64,000 nucleotides of DNA from Saccharomycopsis crataegensis (lineage: Eukaryota > Ascomycota > Saccharomycetes > Ascoideales > Saccharomycopsidaceae): the NCBI RefSeq assembly GCF_037102585.1, contig NW_027043837.1, positions 496,001 to 560,000 of the forward strand, written 5' to 3'. The notes beneath the pieces are model-generated. The model did no database searches. It had not been told where the DNA came from and saw only the letters and a list, made by a program, of their open reading frames with translations. Within the stretch, counting starts at the first letter, position 1, and every line of letters starts with the position of its first letter. This document shows, piece by piece, positions 41,304-52,490 of this stretch. The translations under genes and the position numbers were made by a program.

Positions 41304-42329
41304 TCAAGCACTTTTCTCTTCTTTTATAATACAATCCAAACCAAAAAATGCCTCGAACAACGATTTCTTATAGATCTGTTCGACTCTAATACCCCCAGCC
41401 AAATATTGGGCATCTTTAATAACATTGCTGGTATACGGATCGAAATATTCTTCTTCCACTTCAAACGGTAAATTGACACTTCTGTCTCCATTGAAAGGGG
41501 AGAATGGCGACATCATTGTAGCCTGTTGTTGCATCAATCTGTGTTTTCTGAACCCTGGCAACCCTGGGTTGGAATAGTTCATCATTTCAAGGTCTTCTTG
41601 CGACATGAACTTCTCTTGGAGCAACTTTGTTTGCTCAATGTACTTCTTCCGTCTCGCCAGACTTTGTTTGAGAAGGTTTTTCCGAGCATTCTCAACGATC
41701 AAATTGGTATCGAGTGAGGAATTCAATAAATTGTTGGTGATTTGTTGGTTGGCAATTTTCTTGTCATTCTGAAGTTCTCTAATCAACTGTTTGGAAAGCT
41801 TCTGCTTCTCATCATTGATCAACTTCTTCTTATTTTCGATTTTCAAAAAAATATCGTGCTGTCTTTGAATATTGATGTTATTTTGATGGATGGATTTTGA
41901 GTTTTCTTGTTTGTAATTGGCAATATATTCATTGGTTTCCTTGACTTGAACCCCGTTCAAAATATTATAAATGATTTCCTCGATTTTCTCTAAATAAGCA
42001 TTAAACTCTTCTAGCGTCTTGAAATCCTTCTCTGTTTTGTTAAAGATCTTGACGATCAGGTTCCGGATATCTATTTCTTTCTCGATCGAGATATCTTCGA
42101 AAATCTGGGACTTGAACTTGTTTTTACGCAAAATCTTTTCACAACCTTGGTAAGGACACTTTGTAGGTCCCGAAGAGAAGATACGGTCGACACACGAGTC
42201 ACAAATCTTATGATAGCATTCTGGATTAATGAGGAACTTCATGTTCGAGTTCAAATATTTGTCGGTTTTGCAGATTGGGCAGACATCGTTATTGATATCC
42301 TCTAGATAACTATCTGCCACCTCTGTCAT
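41304..42329 (-). CDS. TFB3: TFB3/MAT1, RING subunit of the TFIIH CDK-activating kinase module (341 aa)
   Basis: Tfb3 bridges the Kin28-Ccl1 kinase to core TFIIH and is needed for transcription initiation and repair. The N-terminal RING finger (about residues 17-65) has CPIC, HKICDSC and CPYQGC. A MAT1-type helical region follows, with a long coiled coil at about 105-230. The C-terminal part (about 280-341) is hydrophobic, matching the Kin28/cyclin-binding end. Length agrees with the family (S. cerevisiae 321 aa). It lies directly upstream of RAD2 on the same strand. The ATG at 42329 is used. Confidence 0.93.
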   Translation of the reverse strand: MTEVADSYLEDINNDVCPICKTDKYLNSNMKFLINPECYHKICDSCVDRIFSSGPTKCPYQGCEKILRKNKFKSQIFEDISIEKEIDIRNLIVKIFNKTEKDFKTLEEFNAYLEKIEEIIYNILNGVQVKETNEYIANYKQENSKSIHQNNINIQRQHDIFLKIENKKKLINDEKQKLSKQLIRELQNDKKIANQQITNNLLNSSLDTNLIVENARKNLLKQSLARRKKYIEQTKLLQEKFMSQEDLEMMNYSNPGLPGFRKHRLMQQQATMMSPFSPFNGDRSVNLPFEVEEEYFDPYTSNVIKDAQYLAGGIRVEQIYKKSLFEAFFGLDCIIKEEKSA

Positions 42330-42902
42330 GATGATCTACTGGGGGAAAAAAAAAAAAAGATATGCTTAGTGCAGCGATTCGAATAAACTAGTAATAATAA
42401 CTTGATGAGATATTGGTCACTATTCCGCAATGGATAGATATATCACAATTCAATGAAGAAACGGACAGCAGTAGATTGATTTGACCGATTAATAATATTA
42501 AAGAGATGGCCTTCACACATTTTTATAACAGAAAGAAAAAAAAAAAAGTGCGCAGAATGAAAACACCCACACACCTGAATCACACATCCAAACACCAGAC
42601 TAGGACCAAGAGGATCTCTCCATAAGAGTCATCGACGATTATCAATGATGGTGGTGATGATGATAATGTTATCTACGGTTATTTGGGAGGTCAATTGCAT
42701 TTCCAACAGTGCAAATATGTACAATAAGCTAAATTTGAAGTGAGGTGTTGCTCCAAATTTGCTCTAGTGGACTTGTCAACGTCCCCGGTGAGTCATCCTT
42801 AATCATTTCTTATCATCAAATAATCATATAAAAGAAAATAGTTCAAGAATCAATTGAAAAGAATTTATATATATAAATAATTAAATGTATATATTAAAGA
42901 AT
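42330..42902. other. TFB3 promoter region and MMF1 3' flank
   Basis: A spacer of 570 bp with an A12 tract near 42348-42358 and A/T-rich DNA. A (GATGATG)-type run lies near 42645-42665. No gene is seen. Confidence 0.5.
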
Positions 42903-43470
42903 TTAGTCATTAGTAGCAGCAACGACTTCGATTTCAACGTCACAACCCAATGGCAATTCCTTAACGGCAACACAACTTCTGGCTGGCTTGTGGGTGGTGA
43001 AGTAAGTACCGTAGATCTCGTTCAATTCCTTGAAGTTACCCATATCGGTCAAGAAGATGTTGACCTTGACGATCTTGTCCAAGCTGGAGTTACCAGCAGC
43101 CAAGATGGCTTCGATGTTGTGGAACACTTGCTTGGTCTTGTCGGCAATGGAGCCTTCGATCTTCTTACCTTCGGCAGTGTAGTGGACTTGGCCAGAAACG
43201 TAAAGCAAGTTGCCGACCTTCATACCTGGAGAGTAAGGAGCGGCTGGTGGGGCGGCATTCTTGCCAAAAACCTGTAAACATTGGATGGTTAGTCATCTTA
43301 TCACCGAGGGGGTAGGTAATGTAATATGAATGGAGACCTTATCGTGGATCAACCACAGACGACGGTCTTAAAGATGTATGTATACTTACTGGGGTGAGGG
43401 TGGAGCTCATTCTGGAAATTGTTGGGAGTCTGGTTAATGATCTGGCAGAGGAGCGGAAGAGAAACGACAT
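42903..43470 (-). CDS. MMF1: MMF1, mitochondrial RidA (YjgF/UK114) family protein, one intron (149 aa)
   Basis: RidA proteins hydrolyse reactive enamine/imine intermediates formed by PLP enzymes. Mmf1 is the mitochondrial form. Exon 1 (43390-43470) encodes a basic, Ser/Arg-rich presequence and ends before GTAAGT. The intron (43272-43389, 118 nt) has a GACTAAC branch site and ends in CAG. Exon 2 (42903-43271) starts VFGKNAAPPA and contains YSPG, SGQV and the conserved active-site Arg in PARSCVAV. Joining the exons keeps the frame in phase 0 and gives 149 residues, against 145 in S. cerevisiae. A second Met at residue 21, after the presequence, could give a cytosolic form like Hmf1. Confidence 0.92.
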
Positions 43471-43660
43471 TCTGAAATGAAGATATCAGGAAAAGAATCA
43501 ATTGGGAAAAAAAAATCATTGTTGACGAGACGAAAAATTCCGTTGGCTGATAATATACGTCAAATTGCTACCCGCACGCAGATGGCCTGAAGAAATGATG
43601 ATAACTATCATCTCGAAAAAGGTAAATAAGTAAACAATTGTGTCTGTTAAGGGTATACAA

Positions 43661-45076
43661 ATGATTTACGATATTATGGATAGAGAAATGACAGACAATC
43701 CGATATCAGTGGCCACCAATGATTCGGAACAAAGTACCCAGAGGGACGGTAATGATGATGATTACCACGCGTTGCTCCAAAAGGTTCGTCGCGTCAAGAC
43801 CATCAACTACGCTTTGAGATCAAGGATCAAGGAAGCCAAATCTCGAGGCCCAGTGAAAACCGAAAAGATTCGTCAGTTGGACACAACAATCATCAAGCTG
43901 TTATTACAGGCAAACCTCCTCAACTACGGAGATGAGGATATGTTGATACTACGAGACGAGTTACAAAAGTACGGAGTATTGCCAATATCTAGCGATTGTA
44001 AACTACGAAAGAAATTGGCGCGTCGTTTCATTCCTACCATTTCCATAATCGATCCAAAAGTTAGCATTGACAATGACGAACGAATCACGTCGTTTACGCT
44101 TTCCGAATCATTCAAACTTTCTTGCCAATTGGTTCTTCATCACTCATCTAGCACTTTCAAGAGGTTTAAAATTGTTGAATACCAACGAGAAAGTCTTGGA
44201 AATTTTGTCAGTTATGAATTGGCGGAGTTGATGGATAGATATTTCAAAGTGGTGATAATGCCATCGGAGGATTCCCCTCAAGGGATATCAGTCAGCCAAT
44301 TAGAATGGGCGGACGGCTCTCAAACATGGGAATTGGAATTGAAACAAAATATGAACCTCACCAGTTTTTTGAACGCCATTAATTCTTACTGTTTACAAAA
44401 AGTGAAACGTTCATTCATATTGTTGAATCTTGTCAAGTATTTCAAAGACATCTTGGATGAACTGCTGGAAATTTTCCATTGTGGTGTTGCGGCATTGATC
44501 GCTGCGAATTCTGCGCAAATGATGAAATATGGTAAAGGGTTCACTTATGATGATGAATTAGGAGATATTGACGATAGCCAGCTATTTAAATTGAGTTACG
44601 ATGACCCAAGAAACCATATTGCGGTGGACCGTCTATTGAACAGACTCGGGATTTCTTTGAATCAGTCATTCGAAGATACGATAATCGAGATGAAAATGGC
44701 TCCAGTCACTGAACTGTCCACCAACAGGAAATGGGCATTGATGGGGCTTGTAAAGAACTCTGATCGGTTGCGAAAAATTCGATTTGCAAATGAAAATCAC
44801 ACGTTGACAATCTGTTGGGATCTCGGGTTTGATATGTCCAGTACGGATTTTGCAGCTACTTCGCAATTTGACTCGTTGGTTAATGAGGAAACTCATATAA
44901 AGTATTGTCAACCAGAGTCAAGAATCACTGCTACCGTAGTGTCAAAAAATAATCTACCTATACCTGAAGCTTATGAAAATATTGATGAAATTTTGAATAA
45001 ATTGATCCAACGGAAGGGAATTTATGAAGGGACCATTATTTTTGTGGAGAACTTCTTTGACATTGAAAAGGAGTGA
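43661..45076 (+). CDS. Unidentified protein with N-terminal coiled coil (471 aa)
   Basis: I do not recognise this gene. The open frame extends seven codons upstream to a GTG, but the first ATG is at 43661. Residues about 30-80 are charged and helical (possible coiled coil), followed by a globular alpha/beta region rich in aromatic and hydrophobic residues to the end. The layout of a short coiled coil followed by two mixed alpha/beta halves recalls kinetochore COMA proteins (Ctf19/Mcm21 with tandem RWD domains), but no motif proves this and the protein is longer than those. There is no signal peptide or membrane segment. It is transcribed divergently from MMF1, with 190 bp between start codons, and converges on the gene at 45894-49037. 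Confidence 0.8.
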   Translation: MIYDIMDREMTDNPISVATNDSEQSTQRDGNDDDYHALLQKVRRVKTINYALRSRIKEAKSRGPVKTEKIRQLDTTIIKLLLQANLLNYGDEDMLILRDELQKYGVLPISSDCKLRKKLARRFIPTISIIDPKVSIDNDERITSFTLSESFKLSCQLVLHHSSSTFKRFKIVEYQRESLGNFVSYELAELMDRYFKVVIMPSEDSPQGISVSQLEWADGSQTWELELKQNMNLTSFLNAINSYCLQKVKRSFILLNLVKYFKDILDELLEIFHCGVAALIAANSAQMMKYGKGFTYDDELGDIDDSQLFKLSYDDPRNHIAVDRLLNRLGISLNQSFEDTIIEMKMAPVTELSTNRKWALMGLVKNSDRLRKIRFANENHTLTICWDLGFDMSSTDFAATSQFDSLVNEETHIKYCQPESRITATVVSKNNLPIPEAYENIDEILNKLIQRKGIYEGTIIFVENFFDIEKE

Positions 45077-45893
<817 letters not shown>

Positions 45894-48800
45894 TCACATC
45901 CCAAACAATTTTCTCAATTTTCCCTTTTTCTTCTTCTTTGGTTTCTCCAATTCAACACCACCATCATTATTGATACTGGCAAACCCGCCGTCTCCATTAG
46001 CGGTTTGGGATTGTGTATTCTTGGAAATATGGTGGGCACTATAAGAGTTTTCAAATTGGCTGAACAAAAAGTGTTTCTTGGATTCATTCAAATGCTGTTC
46101 GAATAATTTATCGGAATTGATACTGCTGCTAGGGGTTTTCAAAACATCCGGCTCGTCATGCTTTACTGGAGTAGAAAGGGTTTGGTTTGTGATGATGTCT
46201 GGCACCGCGGATTTCTTCACAAGGGTGGGAGTCTCTGGTTTATGATGGCGGGCAAACCCAAACAATTTGCTGGTGCCACGAGATGTCGACGAGGCAGAGT
46301 TATTGTTGTTGTTGTTGTTGTTGTTGCCATTAGCAAGACTAGCGGTGCTGCCAATGGTTGATCCACTCACCACTCGTTCTTGGACTTTTGGCAAGCTGGC
46401 AGCAGGGTTTTCTTGGCGACGGAAGGAATGTCTGGCGAATTTACGACTGCTAGACGGAGCTCCGCTATCTTCATCGTCTGAATCGTCGAATCTTGATTTG
46501 AAGATCCCGAGGTTCGAAGCACCATTCATGCTAGGAGAAGACATCAGGATTGATTCAGATGGGGTCGAGGATGGTGATCCTGGGTAATCACGCATGGAAA
46601 GTCGTTTGAAGGCCTTGTTACTCTCGGTTGGTCTAAGTTTTTCAAAACTGGATTTGGTTTCTAACCCTTTCAAAGGAGGAGGAGCAATGGAATTGAAGGT
46701 TGGTTTTGGAGGAGCGCTGGAAACCGTGGTGGGTGGGGGTCTTAGTGATCTAAAACCGCCAATATCAGATTTTGGACGTGGCGGTTTGGCTTGTAAGAAA
46801 CTTGATGGTGGTGCTTGAAATTGTGGAGGTGGAGAAGACGAAGAAGGGGCCACTGGAGTATTATTGGCGTTAGATCTAAATGATCTGTTGCCCATTACCG
46901 ATGATGATCTCCCTGGTCCGTTATTAACCTCAGTAGCGTCGATTCTAAACGATCTACTAGCCATGGTCGAGTTAGATCTTTGAACTTTAGTAGAATTATT
47001 GCGGTTTAAAGATTTTTCGGATCTCATAGTTTGGGCAAAAGAATTGCCAGGTGGAAGAGATTGTCTATGAAGTTTTTTCTTGGCTGCCAGGGCATCACCA
47101 TTATGTCCATTATTGTAACCAGACAAATAATCTGCCTTTTCAAAGGCATGGGCCGATGGAATACTGACAGGAGTGGAATGCCTTTTAGACTTTCTTCTAC
47201 TGGCCAAGTTTTGTTGGGAGTTGTTGTTGTTGTTGTCAATCACGGTACTTTGCTTGGAACTTGGTTTGACCAGGGCTGGGTGTTGCTTCATTATAGGTTG
47301 GTGAGGCTTAACATCTTTTGTGGCGGCCACAACATTGGCAGGTTGCTTGGCGATTGGTGTAGTTGAATTGGCAGGTTTTGGTTGTGGCGTGATCTTGGAG
47401 GCAGGTTTCAAAAAGCCTACTGGTGATTGGGTTCCATTGGAAATTGCTTCAGATTGGGTAATTTTGGAAGTGGCAGGAGGAGGTAATTGCGATTCATCAA
47501 CCACGGTGTCATTCACCTCGATCACCGTTTTTGGTTCTTCGATCTGTGATGGGTTGGTGTCTTGTGGCAAAGCATCAACTTGAGATTTTGCCGGTGTTTC
47601 AACTGGTGTCGCAATTGGTTTCTCATCAACTTGAGATTTTGCCGGTGTTTCAACTGGTGTCTCAATTGGTTTCTCATCAACTTCAACTTTCAATGGGGTT
47701 TCAATTAATTTCTCATCGACTGCACTGGAAGTTGGCTCCGCCACTTCTGGAATAATAATCGGTTGGATATCATCTTGCTTCAATTCCCCAACTTCTGGTT
47801 CCGCTTCAAGGGTGATAGTATCTTGGGTGAACACTTTCTTCAAAGGACTGGTTTGCGGAGTTGATTTGAAAAATGAAGGCGACGATGCAGCAATACTTGG
47901 CACTGCTTCTCCGGCTTCCTCATCGGGGAACTCGGCAATTGAGCTACCAATGATGGAATTATCAGGACTATCCTCGGTGAAACTCACTCTTTTCCTTGGC
48001 TTATTGATATTACCAAGAGAAGGTGGGAGTTGAAGGAAATTTGTGATTGAATCACCATCATCGTCGTCGTCGTATGATGGGGCAAATGAGCTGTTAGCAG
48101 AACGATTAGCCATTTCCAAATCATCTTTGGTGCGCTTGATTTTTTTTTGAAGCTTTGTGCGGTTATTAATCGACGATACGGTGAACGACGAATGTTTTGG
48201 GGTATATATTTTCGAGGCGCTCATGAGAGACGAGGTTCTTGATAACGATTGGGTACGCTCGTATTCCTCAGCTGGAACTTCGATGGTTTTCAACCCATAA
48301 GGAGTAGGTACGGTTTTTCTCACCATTCTTGGTTTTGTCAATTCTTCATTTTGCCTGGTATTGTTAGCAGTGAGCGAGGAGACCGATTTATTGCGTTGTT
48401 TTTGCAATAACGATTGTTTGGATTTAGACGTCGAGGTCAAGGAGTGCGATGGAGAATAATAACCTTCCATTGGCAACGACGAGGTGCTGGCACGTTTATT
48501 TTGGTGTTTGACAAAAAACTGTTGGCTGGATTTTGAAGAGCTGGCTGATAACGAGTTTGCCCTAGACACTTTTTTCGGGATATATTTCACAGCTGGTGGA
48601 GGAGGAGAAGTGGAAGAAGCAGCACTGATGTTTCTTAATTGGTTGTTGTAGTTGAGACTTGATTTGTTAGTCTGGAGGGAATTTGACCTCGATAATGATG
48701 ATTGGTTCATGTTGATAGTGCTGCCGGTGGAGCCTTGGAACAATTTACCAATGGTATTAGCAGCAGCCAAGGCATTTCTGTTTGGCATGTCTGACCCAGT

Positions 48801-49037
48801 GGGCTATAAAATTAATGGTTAGTAAATGTAACAATAATAATAATAATAATGATAATAATGATAATAATGATAATAAAAGAAATCGCGGACATAAACAGCA
48901 AATAATGTTTGTTGATATCCATCAGCCGATAAAGTTGCAAACTCTTGCAAAGTGAATTGGGCAATACGCACTGGACGGTTGACGCCTGTGTAGGCTTCCG
49001 GGAGCTGGGACTTTCTTCTGTCTCTAAACAAGCCCAT
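45894..49037 (-). CDS. Large basic low-complexity protein, possibly eisosome Seg1-like, with one intron (991 aa)
   Basis: Exon 2 (45894-48803) is a 969-residue Ser/Pro/Asn-rich frame. Just upstream is TACTAAC followed by TATAG, a full branch and acceptor. Extending upstream, exon 1 (48972-49037) encodes 22 residues starting MGLFRDRRKSQLPEAY and ends before GTGCGT. The 168-nt intron (48804-48971) keeps phase 0 and yields PTGSDMPNRNALAAANTIG across and after the junction. An alternative is simple translation from the ATG at 48788. Visible parts are a KTVPTPYGLKTIEVP block near residue 185, a 17-residue tandem repeat, many RS-type basic/Ser motifs and a C-terminal KKKKGKLRKLF tail that could bind membranes. 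Resemblance to fungal Seg1 eisosome proteins is an impression only. Confidence 0.72.
47585..47700 (-). repeat. Tandem repeat of about 51 bp within the coding region at 45894-49037
   Basis: Two near-identical units encode VDEKPI(E/A)TPVETPAKSQ, with a third degenerate copy beside them. Confidence 0.7.
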
Positions 49038-49385
49038 TGACGCGTTGTGTGGTGGTGATAGATAGAGCAAATGATGGTTGGAGATAGACTGAAGATACTT
49101 AAACAGAGGAGGCTGTTCGGAAATTCATTTGCTACTGGGGTTGTGTTCTCGCAGACGGCCGGGTTATGGTTTGTTTTGTTTTGGTTTTGCCGCATTTCGC
49201 CAGCGGTTTGCGGATAGCACTTTTGCCAGCGATTTTTTTTTCTTTTCTTTGTTTGGTGGTTTGTTGAACCGCACAGGATTAGATTGTATATTATAGTATA
49301 TTATATTGTATTATATTATATTACATTATATTATATTATATCTCATATCACTATTCTCACACATACACACATACCCCCCCCTACA
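49038..49385. promoter_or_regulatory. Divergent promoter region upstream of SMX2
   Basis: A 350-bp region between two divergent genes. The SMX2-proximal side carries a long TATTATA-type tract (about 49287-49342) suited to a TATA function. No gene is seen. Confidence 0.5.
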
Positions 49386-49613
49386 ATGGTCAGCGCCCCA
49401 GAACTAAAGAAGTACATGGACAAGTCCCTCAGCATCCAGCTCAACGCTAACCGCAAGATCACTGGCACCCTTAGAGGCTACGACGTCTTCTTGAACTTGA
49501 CCCTCGAAAACACCATCCACATCGACCCTGCCACCGGCGACAAAGTACAGATAGGAACCTCTGTTGTCAGAGGCAACAGCATCCAATCGATCGAAGTGTT
49601 GGACAAGATATAG
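49386..49613 (+). CDS. SMX2: SMX2 (SmG), core spliceosomal Sm protein (75 aa)
   Basis: SmG is part of the seven-membered Sm ring on U1, U2, U4 and U5 snRNAs. The short frame fits the Sm fold exactly. Sm1 has GTLRGYDVFLNLTLENT (about residues 29-45), and Sm2 has VVRGNSI near 60-66, the IRG-type RNA-contact motif. The N-terminal helix APELKKYMDK is typical of SmG. Length matches S. cerevisiae Smx2 (77 aa). An in-frame extension upstream exists in the open frame, but the ATG at 49386 gives the family start. The presence of introns in neighbouring genes agrees with an active spliceosome. Confidence 0.94.
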   Translation: MVSAPELKKYMDKSLSIQLNANRKITGTLRGYDVFLNLTLENTIHIDPATGDKVQIGTSVVRGNSIQSIEVLDKI

Positions 49614-49809
49614 ATGGATGCTACAACCTCTATAATTACCATTCATTCCTATATTATACTATAAAATAAAATAAAAAAAAAACAAAAAACAATACCAATG
49701 TTACATTCTTCATCACTCTGTCTAAATAGTTGGAAATTTAATTGAAAACATAAGCAAAATACCCAAAATGTAGTGACAACATTTATATTTATATATATAT
49801 ATATATTAA

Positions 49810-50340
49810 TTAAAATCTAGCAGCCATCTCAAACCCTTCGTTAGTATAACCACACTTCTCATAAAACTTGATATTCTTCTCAGCACAATCCAAAATCACC
49901 TTGTAACACCCTTGATCACTGCCAATCTCGGTCAAGTGTTTGATCAAATGGTATCCCAATTTACGGCCTTGTTCTTCTCCAGAAATCGCAATATCCTCGA
50001 TATGCCCAACTTTCCCGCATTCATGGATGATTTTCTGCTCAATGAAAATGCTCCCCACCCCAACAATCATGTTGTCCTTCGCCTGGTTGACAATCACCAC
50101 GGTGTTGTAAATGTCCGAATGTTTCTTCAAATACTCGACGGTGCTGGAAAACTTCTCTTTGCTCAACTGCCCCACTTTTGTAAGAACGCTCAATGTGGCA
50201 ACCACTCCTTCATAGTCATCGGCCTCGATTGGTCTAATGAGGTAGTCGGAGTGTAGCTGTGAGGTGGTGGAGAAATTCGATGCCAAAGACGCAGACGATA
50301 ATGTTTGGGAGTTGGAATATATAGGGGCTTTTAGAGACAT
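49810..50340 (-). CDS. GNA1: GNA1, glucosamine-6-phosphate N-acetyltransferase (176 aa)
   Basis: Gna1 acetylates glucosamine-6-phosphate with acetyl-CoA in the cytosol, the second step toward UDP-GlcNAc for chitin, N-glycans and GPI anchors. The GNAT fold is clear: RPIEADDYEG near residue 38, the central GHIEDIAIS strand near 108, the EQGRKLGYHL acetyl-CoA loop and helix near 119-129, and the C-terminal IKFYEKCGYT motif. The first 30 residues are a Ser/Thr-rich extension absent from the shorter S. cerevisiae enzyme (159 aa). The ATG at 50340 is used. Confidence 0.95.
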   Translation of the reverse strand: MSLKAPIYSNSQTLSSASLASNFSTTSQLHSDYLIRPIEADDYEGVVATLSVLTKVGQLSKEKFSSTVEYLKKHSDIYNTVVIVNQAKDNMIVGVGSIFIEQKIIHECGKVGHIEDIAISGEEQGRKLGYHLIKHLTEIGSDQGCYKVILDCAEKNIKFYEKCGYTNEGFEMAARF

Positions 50341-50876
50341 TGTGTGTGTGGTAATTGTGATGTTGTAGATGAGATGTGTTGTAAAGAAGAAGAAATCGAA
50401 GACAACAGAAAAATACCTTGTTTACCTCTTTCTATAAATACCACCTCTAAGGACTGTCAAGAAAAGTTTCCCGCCTTGCCTGCCTCGAGACCCACATCGG
50501 CCATGTGGGCAGTGCAGGATGCTGAAGAATGCTGCATGTTTATTACAAGAATGCTGACATTATTATTGATCTTACAAGGTATCATGGCATTCAAAACGAC
50601 TATATTGATTTTTTATGTACATCTAATTCACAGAAAAATAACTAAATTCATCCTTAAGCGAAAAGAATAATGTCAAGAAAAGATAACGGGTAATAGAAAA
50701 GTTTGTAAAAAAATATGGACTAGCATATAACAACATCCAAGATGATGAGGTAGAGGAAGAAGTGAAGTGGAAATAATTATTACTGAAGGAAATTGACAAA
50801 GTGAGCAGTAGAAATAAAAAGGAAAACAAAGAAACGAAATGAAATGAAATGAAATGGAAAAATCACATCCAGTTTA
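50341..50876. other. GNA1 promoter region and CRH1 3' flank
   Basis: A spacer of 536 bp. A plus-strand frame across it starts at GTG and has no relatives, so no gene is called. Confidence 0.5.
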
Positions 50877-52490
50877 TCAAAGAGCGACTGCAAAGCCCAA
50901 GAATCCAACCATTCCAATGATCGCCATTTGCAATTTGCCAGAAACTGCAGCTTGGACAGCATCACCTTCGTAGATCCCAGTGAAATTCGAAGTGTTACCC
51001 CCATAAACGGCGTAGGAACTACTACTAGAATGCTTTCTTCTGATAGTAACAAAATGAGTGTTGGTTTGGGTAGATGTCAACGGCACGAATGCAGTGGTGT
51101 AAGTTTGCAATGATCCACCAGTGGTACTGATACCGTAGCTGACACCGGTGGTATGACCATCGACAACGGTGGTGTATGAAGCAGTGAAAAATGAAGTTTC
51201 GGTAGTCTCGCTGGTGATCCACACGTCAGAATCAGTGTCGGTGGTGGTCAAAGTAGAAGCGGTGGCGGCAACATTAGAATAGGCATCAGATGTAGTGGTG
51301 ACAGCGGCAGCATCAGATGCAACTGGAACAGAAGTACTAGAGACAGCGACAGGAGTAGAAGAGGAAGAAGAAGAAGAAGAGGTAGAGAGATAATAAGTGG
51401 CACCTTGGGCATCGACGGTGTAAGCGCTGCTACCGGCATTGTAATAAGTAGAGCCAGCAACATAACTACCATTGGAGTAACCAGGAGTGGCAGAAACGGT
51501 AGAAACAGTAGAAATGGCAGCGGCAGAAGATGTAGTGGAAGAGACAGTGGTAGTAGTGGAGGAGGAGGTAGTAGTGGAAGAAGAGGAAGAAGAGGAAGAA
51601 GAGATAGTAGTGGAAGAAGAAGAAGAAGAGTACCCATTAGCAGCAGCGACATCATTGCTGAATCCAGCACCACTTCTACCATTAATACTACCACCAACAG
51701 ATTCGATATTATTCCCAGTCTTGTCAGTGTACTTGTAATGAGTACCAGTAGAATAGTCAGAAACCTTGATGTATTTCACATTCAAATCAAATGGCACACC
51801 ATCAAGAGAAGTGGCCCCACCGGCCCAGGAAACGGTACCGGAATTGGTAGAATCACCACCAGCCCAAAGCCCCAAAAAGATTCTCGATGGGGAAACTGGG
51901 AAATCATGGGATCCATCACTAGAGACCGAGGATTTTTCCAAAGTTCTCACGGTTTTGCCATCGACGGTCCAAACAATTTCCTTCTCGGTCCATTCAATGA
52001 CATAAGTATGGTAATCGGAAGTGGTATCAAAAGAAAGATCGACCTTGGTACCTCTGTCATAATTCCCATTGACACCTTTACCGAAATAATTAGTTTGGAC
52101 TTGTTTACGTGTCCCACTGACCCATTCAAAGTCAATTTCATCACCATCGTCACTCTGCAAGAAAACGTTGGAAATCATACCGGTACCTTCAGCGGTTTTG
52201 GCGCTCACCTCGACCTTCCCGTACATGATGTAAAAATTGGATCTAAGGGATGGAGAATCACCATGAGCTTTGAAAGATTCGGTCAACCCGGTGCTGCTAT
52301 AGCTGATTCTGTCGGCAGACCCGTAAGCGGAAAAATAGTTGGAGGTTTCTTTGAAATCCAAATAAACAGAAGTACCAAGGGCAGGATCTGGGTCACAGGT
52401 GTTCTTCATTGGGTCACAATCACTGGAAAAGTTGGCACTGGCAAAATACACCGAGCTCAAAAGAGCTAAAAATGTTGGAATCAATTTCAT
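50877..52490 (-). CDS. CRH1: CRH1-type GPI-anchored chitin-glucan transglycosylase, GH16 (537 aa)
   Basis: Crh enzymes cross-link chitin to beta-1,6- and beta-1,3-glucan in the cell wall. Residues 1-19 are a signal peptide. The GH16 domain follows, with the catalytic ExDxE motif at E118, D120 and E122 (nucleophile and acid/base Glu), and WAGG near 214. There is no chitin-binding CBM18 domain between signal and catalytic parts, which points to Crh1 rather than Utr2. After about residue 290 a Ser/Thr-rich stalk follows. The protein ends in a short polar stretch and a hydrophobic tail typical of a GPI-attachment signal. A 354-codon frame on the opposite strand is a shadow of its Ser/Thr codons. 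Confidence 0.94.
   Translation of the reverse strand: MKLIPTFLALLSSVYFASANFSSDCDPMKNTCDPDPALGTSVYLDFKETSNYFSAYGSADRISYSSTGLTESFKAHGDSPSLRSNFYIMYGKVEVSAKTAEGTGMISNVFLQSDDGDEIDFEWVSGTRKQVQTNYFGKGVNGNYDRGTKVDLSFDTTSDYHTYVIEWTEKEIVWTVDGKTVRTLEKSSVSSDGSHDFPVSPSRIFLGLWAGGDSTNSGTVSWAGGATSLDGVPFDLNVKYIKVSDYSTGTHYKYTDKTGNNIESVGGSINGRSGAGFSNDVAAANGYSSSSSSTTISSSSSSSSSTTTSSSTTTTVSSTTSSAAAISTVSTVSATPGYSNGSYVAGSTYYNAGSSAYTVDAQGATYYLSTSSSSSSSSTPVAVSSTSVPVASDAAAVTTTSDAYSNVAATASTLTTTDTDSDVWITSETTETSFFTASYTTVVDGHTTGVSYGISTTGGSLQTYTTAFVPLTSTQTNTHFVTIRRKHSSSSSYAVYGGNTSNFTGIYEGDAVQAAVSGKLQMAIIGMVGFLGFAVAL

Noticed and set aside
50344-50670. 108-codon plus-strand frame between GNA1 and CRH1
   Set aside because: It begins at GTG and overlaps the GNA1 promoter, with no family resemblance.
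51405-52469. 354-codon plus-strand open frame opposite CRH1
   Set aside because: It lies exactly antisense to the GH16 and Ser/Thr-rich codons of CRH1, has repetitive composition and no family features.
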